Shown piece by piece: positions 20,610-29,588 of a DNA stretch of 37,773 nucleotides; within the stretch, counting starts at the first letter, position 1; every line of letters starts with the position of its first letter. The stretch is taken from the NCBI GenBank assembly GCA_900551715.1, contig URXG01000017.1:1-37773 (forward strand), in the 5' to 3' direction. A model generated the notes under the pieces. It made no database searches. It saw only the letters and a list, made by a program, of their open reading frames with translations, and was not told the origin of the DNA. This DNA comes from an uncultured Blautia sp. Its GTDB lineage: Bacteria > Bacillota > Clostridia > Lachnospirales > Lachnospiraceae. The position numbers and the translations under genes are program-made.

Positions 20610-23516
20610 TTAGTCATTGGAAGTATTACTGGTATCACTGGAAGCATAACCTGTCAGAATCGTATCTTCATCTGCCAGATTATAAATATATTTTAGAATA
20701 TCATTAGCTGTCAAACATGCATTACCAGAAGAATATCCATTGGCAATTCGTACTGCAATGGCATATTCCGGCTGTGACTTCTCATCTGTTGTATATCCTA
20801 TAAAAAGACCATGGTTTGGATGATAGATATCCAGCTCGGCTGTACCAGTCTTACCGGAAAGTGTCACACCCAATCCTTTAAACTGTTCATGGGTCTCAAC
20901 CACACGACGCATACCATCATGAATATCTTCCCAGACATTATCCGGTACATTGCTCATTGTATTTTCAATTGAAGGATCATACTCTTTCAGTGTTTTACCC
21001 TGAGAATCTGTAACTTTGTTCAGAAGAGACAGATCATAAACAGTTCCGGATGTGGCCAGTGCAGTAGCATATCTGGCAAGCTGACTGGTGGTAAACAGAT
21101 GATTACCCTGTCCAATATAGGAAGGGACTGCCTTACTGTCAGACACATGAGGTGTTGCTTCTGAAATCTCAATTCCGGTTTTCTGATCCAGATGAAATTC
21201 TGAAGCGTACTTCTGAAGTTTTTCAAGACTGAGATTTTCGGAAAAATCTCCATTGGAGTTCTTTCCTGCCTGAAAACCGATCATATTGAAGAAGTAGTTA
21301 CAGGACTGCTCAATGGCACCTCTGATTTCCAGAGATCCATGGCCCTGTTTGTTCCAGCACCAGATAGATGGCGTTACCAGATCAAACTCACCAGTACATT
21401 CAATATAAGTTCCATCATCGATCAGTCCTTCCATCATACCAGTAACTGTAGACAGAAGCTTCAATGTGGAACCAGGAGCTGTCGTCTGCTGTGTTGCCTT
21501 GTTAAAGAAAGGGCTGGACTGGTCAAGTGCCAGCTTTGTATAGTAACTTGTATCCATATCGTTACTCAGTCTGTTATTATCATATCCCGGATAGGATACG
21601 CATGCCAGAACCTTACCTGTTTTTACATCTGTGATCACTGCTGATGCGGAACATGGTGCCAGAGCCAGCTGTGCAGGCTCAATCTCCAGATTGGAAATCT
21701 TGTTGATCATAAAATCATAGGCAGACATTGCACCGGAAGCCAGGCTCTCATAACTGGAATCTTCCTTTGACAGAACGCCCTGTTCATAAAGTACCAGACA
21801 GATTTCCTGACCACTGATCTGATCATTTAACAGCAGATACTTATAAAGAATTTTGGAAAATCCTGTATCTGTCTTAAGATAATCTGTGATATAAGCAGTC
21901 AGTGCCTGATAAATCTCCGCAGAGTCCAGATATTCTCCCTCCGGAGATATTGCAGAAATATCAATCCAGTTCTGTCCTGCTGCATAATTCAGATAATCTT
22001 TCAGACTGATGGTCTGATCTGTTGACCATGCCTGATAAGTGGCATCCGAAATATCTACTGCATCTTTTTTGATCACCCCAAGGGTATCTCTCAGAACAGT
22101 GTTACAGATGTAAGAAAGGTACTCCTGTATTTCCTCTGACTCATCTTTATAAGCCGGAGGATCATCTGTTGTCAACCTGTTAGTTATTGTATCAAAAACT
22201 TCCTGCTGCTTTTGTTGAAATTTGGCATATAAATTTTTTTCTGTATCAGATGCTGTATCTCTGCTGAATTTGTCAATGTCGATCACGCTGTTAGAGATCA
22301 GTGCATTATATACATCATAAATTGGAACAATGATCTTACTTGCATCATTCTCCCCTTTATAGTCATAAGTTTTGACTGCTTCGATCTTATTTACAAGAAT
22401 ACCTGCAACCCTCTGCTTCAGGATCTGATAAACTGCATTCTGCCAGTCTGCATCCACAGACATATACACATCATGACCTGCCACAGGCTCTACAGTAGTA
22501 GCATCATCAATCTTCAGGACTTTACCCAGATTGTCTACCGTAACTGTTTCCTGACCGTCTTTGCCCTGAAGCTCCAGCTCCATATACTGTTCAATTCCTG
22601 CCTTACCTACAATGGCATCATTGGAATAGTCCGGATTTTCTTTACGAAGGCTTTCCAGTTCATCAGAAGAAGCCTGTCCTGTATAACCCAGCAGTGGTCC
22701 CATACTTTCATCATCCACATATTTACGGACAGAATCCTCCAGTACATCAATTCCCTGAAGTTCATTCTGGTTTTCCATTACAGCAGCTACGGTACTTTCG
22801 CTTACATTGGTAGCAATCGTTACTGCCATATATTTCTGGAAACTGTTGGTGTTCAGTTCGTATCGCATAATTGCAATATCCAGGATTTCCTGTTTCGTCA
22901 GTTCCTGAGGAAGTCCATATTTTTTAAGTTCTTCTTCTGTATAGGCATTATCTCCATACAGAACAATCGAAAAGCCCCTGTCACCACTGAGATAAGCCAC
23001 CATATCATCAGCAGTTGCAGATGCCTCATCTTTGGTGAGATCATCGATCAGGGCATGACCATATACATCTGCTCGAAATCTCTTAAGAGTAAATCCCTCA
23101 TCCACATCGAATTTGTAGTTTCCATCATCGCCCATGACAATATGAAAAGAATTGGACAGGGAATCCCCATTCTCAGACAAAATCCTGAGAACTTTATAAG
23201 CAACTCCGTTAAGAGTAAGATTCTTTTCCCTGGTAGTATCATAACTTCCATTATCTTCAAAAGTAAGGGAGTAGGACAGCACATTCGATGCGATCAGCTG
23301 ATTATTTCTGTCATAAATATTACCTCTTGTACTTTTCAGTACCCTGGTCTTGGTAGTACGAGACTGAAACTCATTGATATAGTTTTCTCCCTGAATAATC
23401 TGTAACTGAAACAGCTGATAAATAAGAACAAAGGCCAGCACGACAAAAGCCAGCAGCAGAACAGAAGTTCTTTTCAGTTGTATCCTTTTTATGAATTTTT
23501 TTATTTTAGTACCCAA
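20610..23516 (-). CDS. mrdA: Penicillin-binding protein 2 (class B), with a large insertion
   Basis: A 968-residue class B PBP, the transpeptidase partner of RodA for wall elongation. TTG start at 23516, 16 bases inside mreD, with AAAGTGAG before it. A basic tail and one membrane segment (about 18-37) lead to the dimerisation domain with STRGNIYDRNNQLIASN. Active-site motifs are STLK (Ser683, Lys686), SCN (738-740) and KTG (889-891). PBP2 is usually 600-750 residues; here about 240 extra residues (near 370-610) sit between VDADWQNAVYQIL and TDVKTGKVLACVSYPGYD, a split transpeptidase domain. The inserted part is rich in Asp, Tyr and Thr and matches nothing I recognise. Confidence 0.93.
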   Translation of the reverse strand: MGTKIKKFIKRIQLKRTSVLLLAFVVLAFVLIYQLFQLQIIQGENYINEFQSRTTKTRVLKSTRGNIYDRNNQLIASNVLSYSLTFEDNGSYDTTREKNLTLNGVAYKVLRILSENGDSLSNSFHIVMGDDGNYKFDVDEGFTLKRFRADVYGHALIDDLTKDEASATADDMVAYLSGDRGFSIVLYGDNAYTEEELKKYGLPQELTKQEILDIAIMRYELNTNSFQKYMAVTIATNVSESTVAAVMENQNELQGIDVLEDSVRKYVDDESMGPLLGYTGQASSDELESLRKENPDYSNDAIVGKAGIEQYMELELQGKDGQETVTVDNLGKVLKIDDATTVEPVAGHDVYMSVDADWQNAVYQILKQRVAGILVNKIEAVKTYDYKGENDASKIIVPIYDVYNALISNSVIDIDKFSRDTASDTEKNLYAKFQQKQQEVFDTITNRLTTDDPPAYKDESEEIQEYLSYICNTVLRDTLGVIKKDAVDISDATYQAWSTDQTISLKDYLNYAAGQNWIDISAISPEGEYLDSAEIYQALTAYITDYLKTDTGFSKILYKYLLLNDQISGQEICLVLYEQGVLSKEDSSYESLASGAMSAYDFMINKISNLEIEPAQLALAPCSASAVITDVKTGKVLACVSYPGYDNNRLSNDMDTSYYTKLALDQSSPFFNKATQQTTAPGSTLKLLSTVTGMMEGLIDDGTYIECTGEFDLVTPSIWCWNKQGHGSLEIRGAIEQSCNYFFNMIGFQAGKNSNGDFSENLSLEKLQKYASEFHLDQKTGIEISEATPHVSDSKAVPSYIGQGNHLFTTSQLARYATALATSGTVYDLSLLNKVTDSQGKTLKEYDPSIENTMSNVPDNVWEDIHDGMRRVVETHEQFKGLGVTLSGKTGTAELDIYHPNHGLFIGYTTDEKSQPEYAIAVRIANGYSSGNACLTANDILKYIYNLADEDTILTGYASSDTSNTSND

Positions 23517-24028
23517 ATTGACTCACTTTCTTTCCTGGTTGCAGTCATAAATCTGTGATTGATATAATAAAAGATCTTATACACAAACATCGTCAGAAAA
23601 ACTGTATAAAACACTTCCGGGATAATGATCCTGTAAAAATAAGTAAAAAGTCCCAGACGTCCACGAAGAAGGAACTGAAGTGCATAAACTGCAAGATTAT
23701 AAAAAAGATCCATAACTGCAGTCAGCAACATAGGAACTTTAATGTCATCATCATAGTAAATACGAAAAGCATAACCGCTGAAAAAGCCGGCATACATATA
23801 GATCAATGCATAAAATCCGAAAAGCGATCCATAGAACAGATCTACCAGCAGGCCACAAAAAAAGCCTGTCCACAGACCACTTTTACGCCCTCTCATCAAT
23901 CCCATGGACACACACAGGATCAAAAGAAGATTGGGCGTAATAGATCCTATAGATATCAGATGAACCACTGTGGATTGCATCAGGAAACAGACAACTATGG
24001 TAAAAAAGAGAACAATCTTGCTTTTCAT
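23501..24028 (-). CDS. mreD: Rod shape-determining protein MreD
   Basis: A 175-residue integral membrane protein with five to six hydrophobic segments (for example 5-22, 31-46, 50-66, 104-118, 137-155). MreD proteins keep little sequence beyond PNLLLILCVSMGLMRGRKSGLWTGFFCGLLVDL, which fits the PxxLLxxxxxxxxxxGxxxGxxxGFxxGLxxDx family pattern. The start overlaps the mreC stop (ATGA) and its end overlaps the PBP2 start, so the three are coupled. Confidence 0.9.
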   Translation of the reverse strand: MKSKIVLFFTIVVCFLMQSTVVHLISIGSITPNLLLILCVSMGLMRGRKSGLWTGFFCGLLVDLFYGSLFGFYALIYMYAGFFSGYAFRIYYDDDIKVPMLLTAVMDLFYNLAVYALQFLLRGRLGLFTYFYRIIIPEVFYTVFLTMFVYKIFYYINHRFMTATRKESESIWVLK

Positions 24029-24912
24029 TGTTCTGCTCCTTCCTCCTGAACGGAATCTGCCTTGTTGGTAGTAATCACAAAAACATCCTTCAGATGCTGA
24101 AAATCCACCGGTGTAACCAGCGTACCTGTCTTGGTCAGATTGTTGGTACTCAACTCAATATCACTAACATAACCAATGAACAGTCCTTCTACATACTTCT
24201 CACTGATATTGGACGTGACCACTCTTTCACCTACTGTAACTTTATCATCTTTGTCATAGAGCTGCGTAAATCTGAGTTTTCCCTCATCGATCAGTTCCAG
24301 ATCGCCCTCTACCATACAGGTATCACTGGTACCTACAGTCATGGCACTGACGTTACTGCTGTCGTCTATAATGGAACGTACTGTGGCCCAGTTGCTGCCA
24401 ACCTCTGTAACAATTCCTACCAGGCCTTTGCCTGCAATAACGTTGTTATCTACACGTATGCCATCTTTACTGCCTTTGTTGATCATAAAAGTATCGTACC
24501 AGTTTCCCGGATCCTTGGAAATGATCCGGGCTGCAACTTTCGGATAATCCGCATATTCCTCATCCAGATTATAAAGCTCTTCCAGTCTGGTAAGTTCTGC
24601 CTGGTTCTGGCTCAGAATATTATTCTGCTCTGTCAGTGTGTCTATGGTGTTCTGAAGCTCTTCATTTGCATTGATCAGATCCTGTTTATCCTTGAAATTT
24701 TTATTCACTTCTGTAAGCCAGAGACCAATAGAAGAAATACTTTTTTCGAAGGGAACAATAATCATCCCTGCTGCCTCCTGAAAAGGTGCTGCTGTGATCC
24801 CGGACGCCAGCGTGGCAATAATCGCACTGACGCAGAAAAAAGTCATGATCACCAGAAGATGTTTACTTTTCAGATGTATTCTAAATTGGAATTTCTTTTT
24901 CAGGTTTTTCAT
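24025..24912 (-). CDS. mreC: Rod shape-determining protein MreC
   Basis: A 295-residue MreC. ATG 24912 is eight bases after AGGGG; an in-frame GTG at 24918 is too close to it. One membrane segment (about 17-38, LLVIMTFFCVSAIIATLASG), then a coiled coil (about 75-110, QDLINANEELQNTIDTLTEQNNIL) and the beta-barrel pair with DPGNWYDTFMINKGSKDGI, GLVGIVTEVGSNWATVRSIIDDSSNVSA. MreC binds PBP2 outside the membrane and activates the elongation complex. Confidence 0.95.
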   Translation of the reverse strand: MKNLKKKFQFRIHLKSKHLLVIMTFFCVSAIIATLASGITAAPFQEAAGMIIVPFEKSISSIGLWLTEVNKNFKDKQDLINANEELQNTIDTLTEQNNILSQNQAELTRLEELYNLDEEYADYPKVAARIISKDPGNWYDTFMINKGSKDGIRVDNNVIAGKGLVGIVTEVGSNWATVRSIIDDSSNVSAMTVGTSDTCMVEGDLELIDEGKLRFTQLYDKDDKVTVGERVVTSNISEKYVEGLFIGYVSDIELSTNNLTKTGTLVTPVDFQHLKDVFVITTNKADSVQEEGAEQ

Positions 24913-24931
24913 GTACACTACCCCTAAAAAA

Positions 24932-25945
24932 TCATAATTTACGTTGTTTCACCGGCTGTGCCCACTTCATCAGGTCTCTGTCCCGGATAATCTTTTCCAG
25001 TCCTTTGACAGTGGAAGTCTCATATAAATCTGAAAGATTAAATGAATATCCTGTGTAGCTTGCCAGATAATTATTTATGTAAGGAATTCTTGTGCTTCCT
25101 CCGGTAAGATAAATCCCCTCTCTGGAAATATGGTATGCGATCTGTGGCGGAATTCTTTCGAGAAATGTTTTCATTTCGCCTGCAATCTCATTGACACAGT
25201 TCATAATCCCTGTATTCACTACATATCCTGAGATGACCTCTTCTCTCGGCAGACCGGAAACACAATCAATACCAACTACCTTACGGGCATCTTTCCGTTG
25301 GTCGTTCAGTCTTCCCATAGCCAGTTTCAATCGTTTGCCTGTCCGAGTCCCTATCTGGAGATTGTATCGTTTACGGATCTCGCTGCAGATGGATTCATTC
25401 ATCTGCCTGCCTCCTACAGGGATCTTTTTGGCTATGATGATCTTTCCATCGGAAATAATCGAAAACTGCGTACTCTGTGCACCGATATTTACGATCATAC
25501 TGCCCATATTTCTCTGAAGATTTACTCCCATGGCAAGTGCATCCGCTACCGGTGCCTCTACCATAAAAACTCTGTTTTTACGAAGCCAGTGTCCATTGGC
25601 AACATAATAATATGCCCGCTTCTCTATCGCAGTCATATCCAGCGGAATGGAAAAGAACATATCTGATCCTACCCCCAGAAACTTGTCTATTTTTTTCATC
25701 ATACTGTAAAGAGCAATCTCCTGAAGTTCCAGATTGGCAATCATTCCAAAAGACATAGGTGCATTCACAAGAATGTCTGCCGGTGCTTTCTCAAACATCT
25801 CATATGCTTCATTCCCCACTGCAATGATCTTACGCTCTCTGGAAGCGATCATATTCTTTTCGATATAACTTTTATTTTTAAAAAACGAATAGACTTTAAT
25901 GCTGCTGCTTCCCAAGTCTATTCCATAGGTTTTTCTTAACAGCAT
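24932..25945 (-). CDS. Divergent MreB-like actin homologue
   Basis: A 337-residue actin-fold protein in the mreB position ahead of mreC. Start ATG 25945 after AAAGGA. The phosphate-1 loop reads YGIDLGSSSIKVYS (MreB: DLGTANT) and EAPVADALAMG keeps Glu130 at the position of the catalytic-site glutamate. The second phosphate loop is NIGAQST (153-159), where MreB has DIGGGT, so its Asp and the glycine run are changed; the adenosine motif LTGGSTRIPYI resembles LTGGGA. It may bind nucleotide in a changed manner or hydrolyse slowly. A second, canonical MreB may exist elsewhere in the genome. Confidence 0.85.
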   Translation of the reverse strand: MLLRKTYGIDLGSSSIKVYSFFKNKSYIEKNMIASRERKIIAVGNEAYEMFEKAPADILVNAPMSFGMIANLELQEIALYSMMKKIDKFLGVGSDMFFSIPLDMTAIEKRAYYYVANGHWLRKNRVFMVEAPVADALAMGVNLQRNMGSMIVNIGAQSTQFSIISDGKIIIAKKIPVGGRQMNESICSEIRKRYNLQIGTRTGKRLKLAMGRLNDQRKDARKVVGIDCVSGLPREEVISGYVVNTGIMNCVNEIAGEMKTFLERIPPQIAYHISREGIYLTGGSTRIPYINNYLASYTGYSFNLSDLYETSTVKGLEKIIRDRDLMKWAQPVKQRKL

Positions 25946-25987
25946 ATAAAATTATCCTTTCATTCCAGATATATACACCGGATCTGT

Positions 25988-26683
25988 TCAGAGTATTCCA
26001 GTTTCTTTGAAACTTACATACCTCTGATCGCCTATAATAATATGATCCAGTAAATGAATGCCAAGGAGTTCTCCTGCCTGAAAGATTCTTTCTGTAATCT
26101 CCCTGTCGCATTTGCTTGGAGAAGGGTTGCCTCCCGGATGGTTATGGAGAAGAATCAGGTTAACTGCATGATACCTTACAGCCTCTATAAAAATCTCTCT
26201 GGGAGTGATCAGCGTAGCATTTACCGTTCCTTTGGATAACACCGGATCTCCAAGAAGATGATTCTGATTATCAAGCATCATACAGATCATCAGTTCCTGT
26301 TCCTGATGCCGTAGTCTTTCCATATAATAAGCCGCAATAGAATCCGGATGCTGAAAATTCAGTTCCTGTTTGGCTGCTGTGCTTGCAATCCTTTTCGCAA
26401 GTTCACCGATGCATTTCAGCTGAACAGCCTTAACTGTACCGATTCCATGGATTTTTTGAAGTTCTGAAAGAGAACTGTGAAGAATTCCAAGAAGTCCCGG
26501 ATAAGAAGTGAGATTCATATGGTTGAGGATTTCATTTGCAAGCGCAAGCGAACTGCTGCCTCTGGTTCCACATCTGAGAATAACAGCAAGAAGTTCACTG
26601 TCACTTAAAGAGCTTTCCCCTTCCCGGATGCACTTCTCATAAGGACGTTCTGCTTCCGGCATTTCTTTCATTGTCTGTATCAT
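25988..26683 (-). CDS. radC: RadC-family JAB/MPN domain protein
   Basis: A 231-residue RadC. ATG 26683 (MIQTMKEMPEAERPYEKC) is preferred to a TTG at 26725 because the family begins with this segment. A helix-hairpin-helix-like N-terminus (LSELQKIHGIGTVKAVQLKC) precedes a JAMM metalloprotease-like domain with HNHPGGNPSPSKCD as the zinc motif. Despite its name it is not a proven repair protein; related domains have nuclease or regulatory roles that are not settled. It heads the mre run as in Bacillus. A possible extended -10 lies upstream. Confidence 0.93.
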   Translation of the reverse strand: MIQTMKEMPEAERPYEKCIREGESSLSDSELLAVILRCGTRGSSSLALANEILNHMNLTSYPGLLGILHSSLSELQKIHGIGTVKAVQLKCIGELAKRIASTAAKQELNFQHPDSIAAYYMERLRHQEQELMICMMLDNQNHLLGDPVLSKGTVNATLITPREIFIEAVRYHAVNLILLHNHPGGNPSPSKCDREITERIFQAGELLGIHLLDHIIIGDQRYVSFKETGIL

Positions 26684-26730
26684 AACATTTGCCTGTGCTC
26701 TCTGTGGCAGGTCTGAAAGAATCAAAATTC

Positions 26731-26739
26731 ATTTTAGCA
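26731..26739 (-). promoter_or_regulatory. Possible extended -10 promoter of the radC-mre run
   Basis: On the minus strand TGCTAAAAT (26739-26731) is an extended -10 element, just after the preceding operon's terminator and 47 bases before the radC ATG. No good -35 is seen, as that region is the terminator stem. Confidence 0.4.
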
Positions 26740-26740
26740 T

Positions 26741-26766
26741 AAAAAGAGGGAGATGTATACTCCCTC
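26741..26766 (-). terminator. Terminator of the mutS operon
   Basis: On the minus strand GAGGGAG (26766-26760), a 7-base loop, CTCCCTC (26752-26746) and then TTTTT (26745-26741). It lies 20 bases after the stop of the last gene of the mutS run and before radC. Confidence 0.85.
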
Positions 26767-26786
26767 CTAAAAAGTTTCCAAAGAAT

Positions 26787-28373
26787 TCACAATTCCCTGT
26801 AGACAGCTGCAATAAATTCCGCTGTCTTAATTCCATCCATGGCAGCAGATGTTATACCTCCTGCATACCCGGCACCTTCCCCACAGGGATAAATTCCTTC
26901 TATATTAGAGAGTCCTTCCCTGGAACGTACCATACGCACCGGAGAAGAAGTCCTGCTTTCAATTCCACTTAAAAGAGCATCCTCTCTGTCAAACCCTGCA
27001 ATCTTCTTTCCAAAGGCAATAATGCCTTCTTCGATAGAATCACCAATCTCTACAGGCAGCACAGAACGAACATCAGCAAGTACATATTCCCCCTTCATCT
27101 GAGGCTGTACCTGTCCCCAGGCCCTGCTCGGCTGTTTTTTTCTAAAATCTCCAAAAAGCTGTACCGGAATCTTACCTTTGCCCAAATTCCAGGCTGCTTT
27201 TTCCAGATTACGCTGAAAAACAATGCCTCCAAGAGGTCCTTCCTCCGGAAAATCAGAAGGACTTACTGTAACAATCAGAGCGCTGTTGGCATTACGACTG
27301 TCTCTGGCATGATAACTCATTCCATTTACCGCAAGCATTTCCGGCTCTGAGGAAGCATTTACTACATATCCTCCCGGGCACATACAAAACGAATAGACAC
27401 CTCTGCCGTTTTTGCAGGTATGGGTAACTTTATAACTTGCCGCGCCAAGAAGATCATTTTGTTGCTCTCCATACAATGCCATATTGATCATTTCCTGGGG
27501 ATGCTCTATACGGACACCTACTGCAAAAGATTTGGGTTCCATATAAAGCCCTCTTTTATGAAGCATCTGTACTGTATCCCTGGCACTGTGGCCAAGAGCC
27601 AGTACACAGACATCTGCAGGAATCTTTTCTTTATGATTCACTTCTACTGCAGTCAGTCTGCCATTTTCAATAAACAGATCTGTAACTTTCGTTTCAAAAC
27701 GGAAGCTGCCACCCATCTCTTCAATCTGATGGCGGAGAGTTTCTACAATCCCAATCAGTATATCCGTACCCAGATGCGGTTTCTGCTGATACACGATTTC
27801 CCCCGGAGCTCCTGCCTCTACAAAACGTTTCAGAACTTCATGATTCCTGCCATTGGGATCTTTTACCAGAGTATTCAGTTTGCCATCAGAAAAAGTACCT
27901 GCACCTCCCTCGCCAAACTGCACATTGGAATCCGGGTCAAGAACACCGTCTTTCCAGAACCGATCTACGTTTTTTTTTCGTTCTGTAGCTTCCTGTCCCC
28001 GTTCCAGAACAATGGGACGGTAACCTGCTCTCGCAAGATACCAGGCACAAAAAAGGCCCGCCGGACCACTTCCTACAATTACAGGCGCATGTGTAAGCTC
28101 CTTTTCTCCGGAAGGAGGAAAAACATATTCTTTTTTATTAGTTAACATAATATTATTATTGTGAACTTTTCGGAGAATACGATTTTCTTCTGCTATTGTT
28201 ATATCTACTGTATATACAAATTTTTTATCGTCTTTATGTCGTGCATCCAGTGACTGCCGGATGATCTCATATGAAAATTGATCCTCCCTGCATTTCAATG
28301 TCCTGGCTATCTTCTTTCTTAACTGCTCTTCTGTATGAGCAATTGGAAGCTTCAGCTGTGTAATCCTTATCAT
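26787..28373 (-). CDS. COG2509-type FAD-dependent dehydrogenase
   Basis: A 528-residue flavoprotein of the uncharacterised NAD(FAD)-dependent dehydrogenase group. About 95 N-terminal residues form a small alpha/beta domain specific to the family, then the FAD-binding VIVGSGPAGLFCAWYLARAGYRPIVLERG (GSGPAG at 101-106). Further marks are NVQFGEGGAGTFSDGKLNT, ADVCVLALGHSARDT and the terminal GIYPCGEGAGYAGGITSAAMDGIKTAE, the usual second FAD site. Substrate unknown. Its ATG overlaps the stop of the HI0933-type gene upstream by four bases, so the two flavoproteins are made together. Confidence 0.9.
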   Translation of the reverse strand: MIRITQLKLPIAHTEEQLRKKIARTLKCREDQFSYEIIRQSLDARHKDDKKFVYTVDITIAEENRILRKVHNNNIMLTNKKEYVFPPSGEKELTHAPVIVGSGPAGLFCAWYLARAGYRPIVLERGQEATERKKNVDRFWKDGVLDPDSNVQFGEGGAGTFSDGKLNTLVKDPNGRNHEVLKRFVEAGAPGEIVYQQKPHLGTDILIGIVETLRHQIEEMGGSFRFETKVTDLFIENGRLTAVEVNHKEKIPADVCVLALGHSARDTVQMLHKRGLYMEPKSFAVGVRIEHPQEMINMALYGEQQNDLLGAASYKVTHTCKNGRGVYSFCMCPGGYVVNASSEPEMLAVNGMSYHARDSRNANSALIVTVSPSDFPEEGPLGGIVFQRNLEKAAWNLGKGKIPVQLFGDFRKKQPSRAWGQVQPQMKGEYVLADVRSVLPVEIGDSIEEGIIAFGKKIAGFDREDALLSGIESRTSSPVRMVRSREGLSNIEGIYPCGEGAGYAGGITSAAMDGIKTAEFIAAVYREL

Positions 28374-29554
28374 ATTAACTCCTTTGCACTGCTACGTCCT
28401 GCTACAGCTCCACTGGACCAGGCCCACTGCAGATTGTAACCTCCACATGGACCATCAATATCTACGATCTCCCCTGCAAAATACAGTCCCTTATGAAGAA
28501 CAGACTCCATAGTTTCCGGATGGATTTCCATGGTATCTACACCACCTGCACATACCTGTGCCTGTTCAAAACCACTGGTATCCCGGATTGAAAGTGAGAA
28601 ATCTGCTGCTGCCTTCAGAGGATCTTTCTGTTTCAGAAGAACTTTTGCCAATTTTTCCGGCAAAATTCCTGTAAAAATCTCCTGTTTTCCAAGCCATGGA
28701 CATCTTTCCTGTCGTTTTTTCAAAAATTCCCGTAGTTCAGTTTCTGTATATGCTGGAAAGAAATTAAGAGAAACTGAAACTTTTTTATTTTCCTCCAAAG
28801 CTCTGGATGCATATCTGCTGATCTGGAAAACCGGTATTCCGGAAATTCCATAATCAGTCAGCTGCAGCTCTCCCTGTTCCTGACAGACTTTTTCTCCATT
28901 TATAAAGAGAGTCGCTTTGCCTTCCGTACGGACACCAGACCAGCCTTTGTAAACATTTCCTGCTGCTTTCAGACCAGTCAGTGCCGGAACGGGAAGGATT
29001 ACCTTATGTCCCAGTTTCTCAGCCAACTCATAACCACTTCCATCGGAACCAGGAACCAGAGAAGCTTTGGATCCATTGGCAAGAATCACTGCCTCTCCTT
29101 CATAAGTCCACCCTTCCGTCTCTATCTTCCAGCAGTTATCAGCAACGAAAACATTTTTTACCTGTTCCCTTGTTTTTATTTTGACCTTTAACGCTCTTGC
29201 TCTGGAAACCAGAAGATCCACCACTGCTTTTGCCTGATGACTTCCCGGATAGATCCAGCCATTTTTTTCTGCAAAAGAAAGACCTGTCTCGTGAAAAAAC
29301 TTCAAGGTATCTTCCAGAGAAAACTGTTCCAGAACCTTTCTGGCTATTTCAGGATTATTGCCTCTGAAAAGTTCTGGGCGCATATCCCGGTTGGTAAGAT
29401 TACATCTTCCATTCCCGGTAACACAGATCTTGCGTCCCGGATTTTCGTTCTGCTCCAGTATGGTTACTGCTGCACTTTCCTCTGCTGCTGTGATGGCAGC
29501 TACAAGACCTGCTGCACCACCACCTATGACAATCACTCTTTTTTTCTGTTCCAT
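28370..29554 (-). CDS. HI0933-family NAD(P)/FAD-dependent oxidoreductase
   Basis: A 394-residue flavoprotein of the HI0933/YhiN (BaiN-like) family. ATG 29554 (MEQKKR) has AGGAG five bases upstream (29564-29560); a longer in-frame start at 29617 is less likely. FAD-binding VIVIGGGAAGLVAAITAAE near residue 7 is followed by the signature ILEQNENPGRKICVTGNGRCNLTN. The C-terminus CAGGVDTMEIHPETMESVLHKGLYFAGEIVDIDGPCGGYNLQWAWSSG is typical. Family members include BaiN, proposed to reduce bile acid intermediates in Clostridium scindens, but most have no known substrate, and nothing in this locus suggests bile acid metabolism. Confidence 0.9.
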   Translation of the reverse strand: MEQKKRVIVIGGGAAGLVAAITAAEESAAVTILEQNENPGRKICVTGNGRCNLTNRDMRPELFRGNNPEIARKVLEQFSLEDTLKFFHETGLSFAEKNGWIYPGSHQAKAVVDLLVSRARALKVKIKTREQVKNVFVADNCWKIETEGWTYEGEAVILANGSKASLVPGSDGSGYELAEKLGHKVILPVPALTGLKAAGNVYKGWSGVRTEGKATLFINGEKVCQEQGELQLTDYGISGIPVFQISRYASRALEENKKVSVSLNFFPAYTETELREFLKKRQERCPWLGKQEIFTGILPEKLAKVLLKQKDPLKAAADFSLSIRDTSGFEQAQVCAGGVDTMEIHPETMESVLHKGLYFAGEIVDIDGPCGGYNLQWAWSSGAVAGRSSAKELI

Positions 29555-29588
29555 GGAAACTCCTACTGAATAGTTACTCAATTTCTTC

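Noticed and set aside
22473..23405. A 310-codon open frame on the plus strand
   Set aside because: It is antisense to the PBP2 gene, has no ribosome site and reads as low-information His/Ile/Cys-rich protein; a shadow frame.
24028..24927. A 299-codon open frame antisense to mreC
   Set aside because: Mirrors the mreC frame; composition and lack of start signals show it is not a gene.
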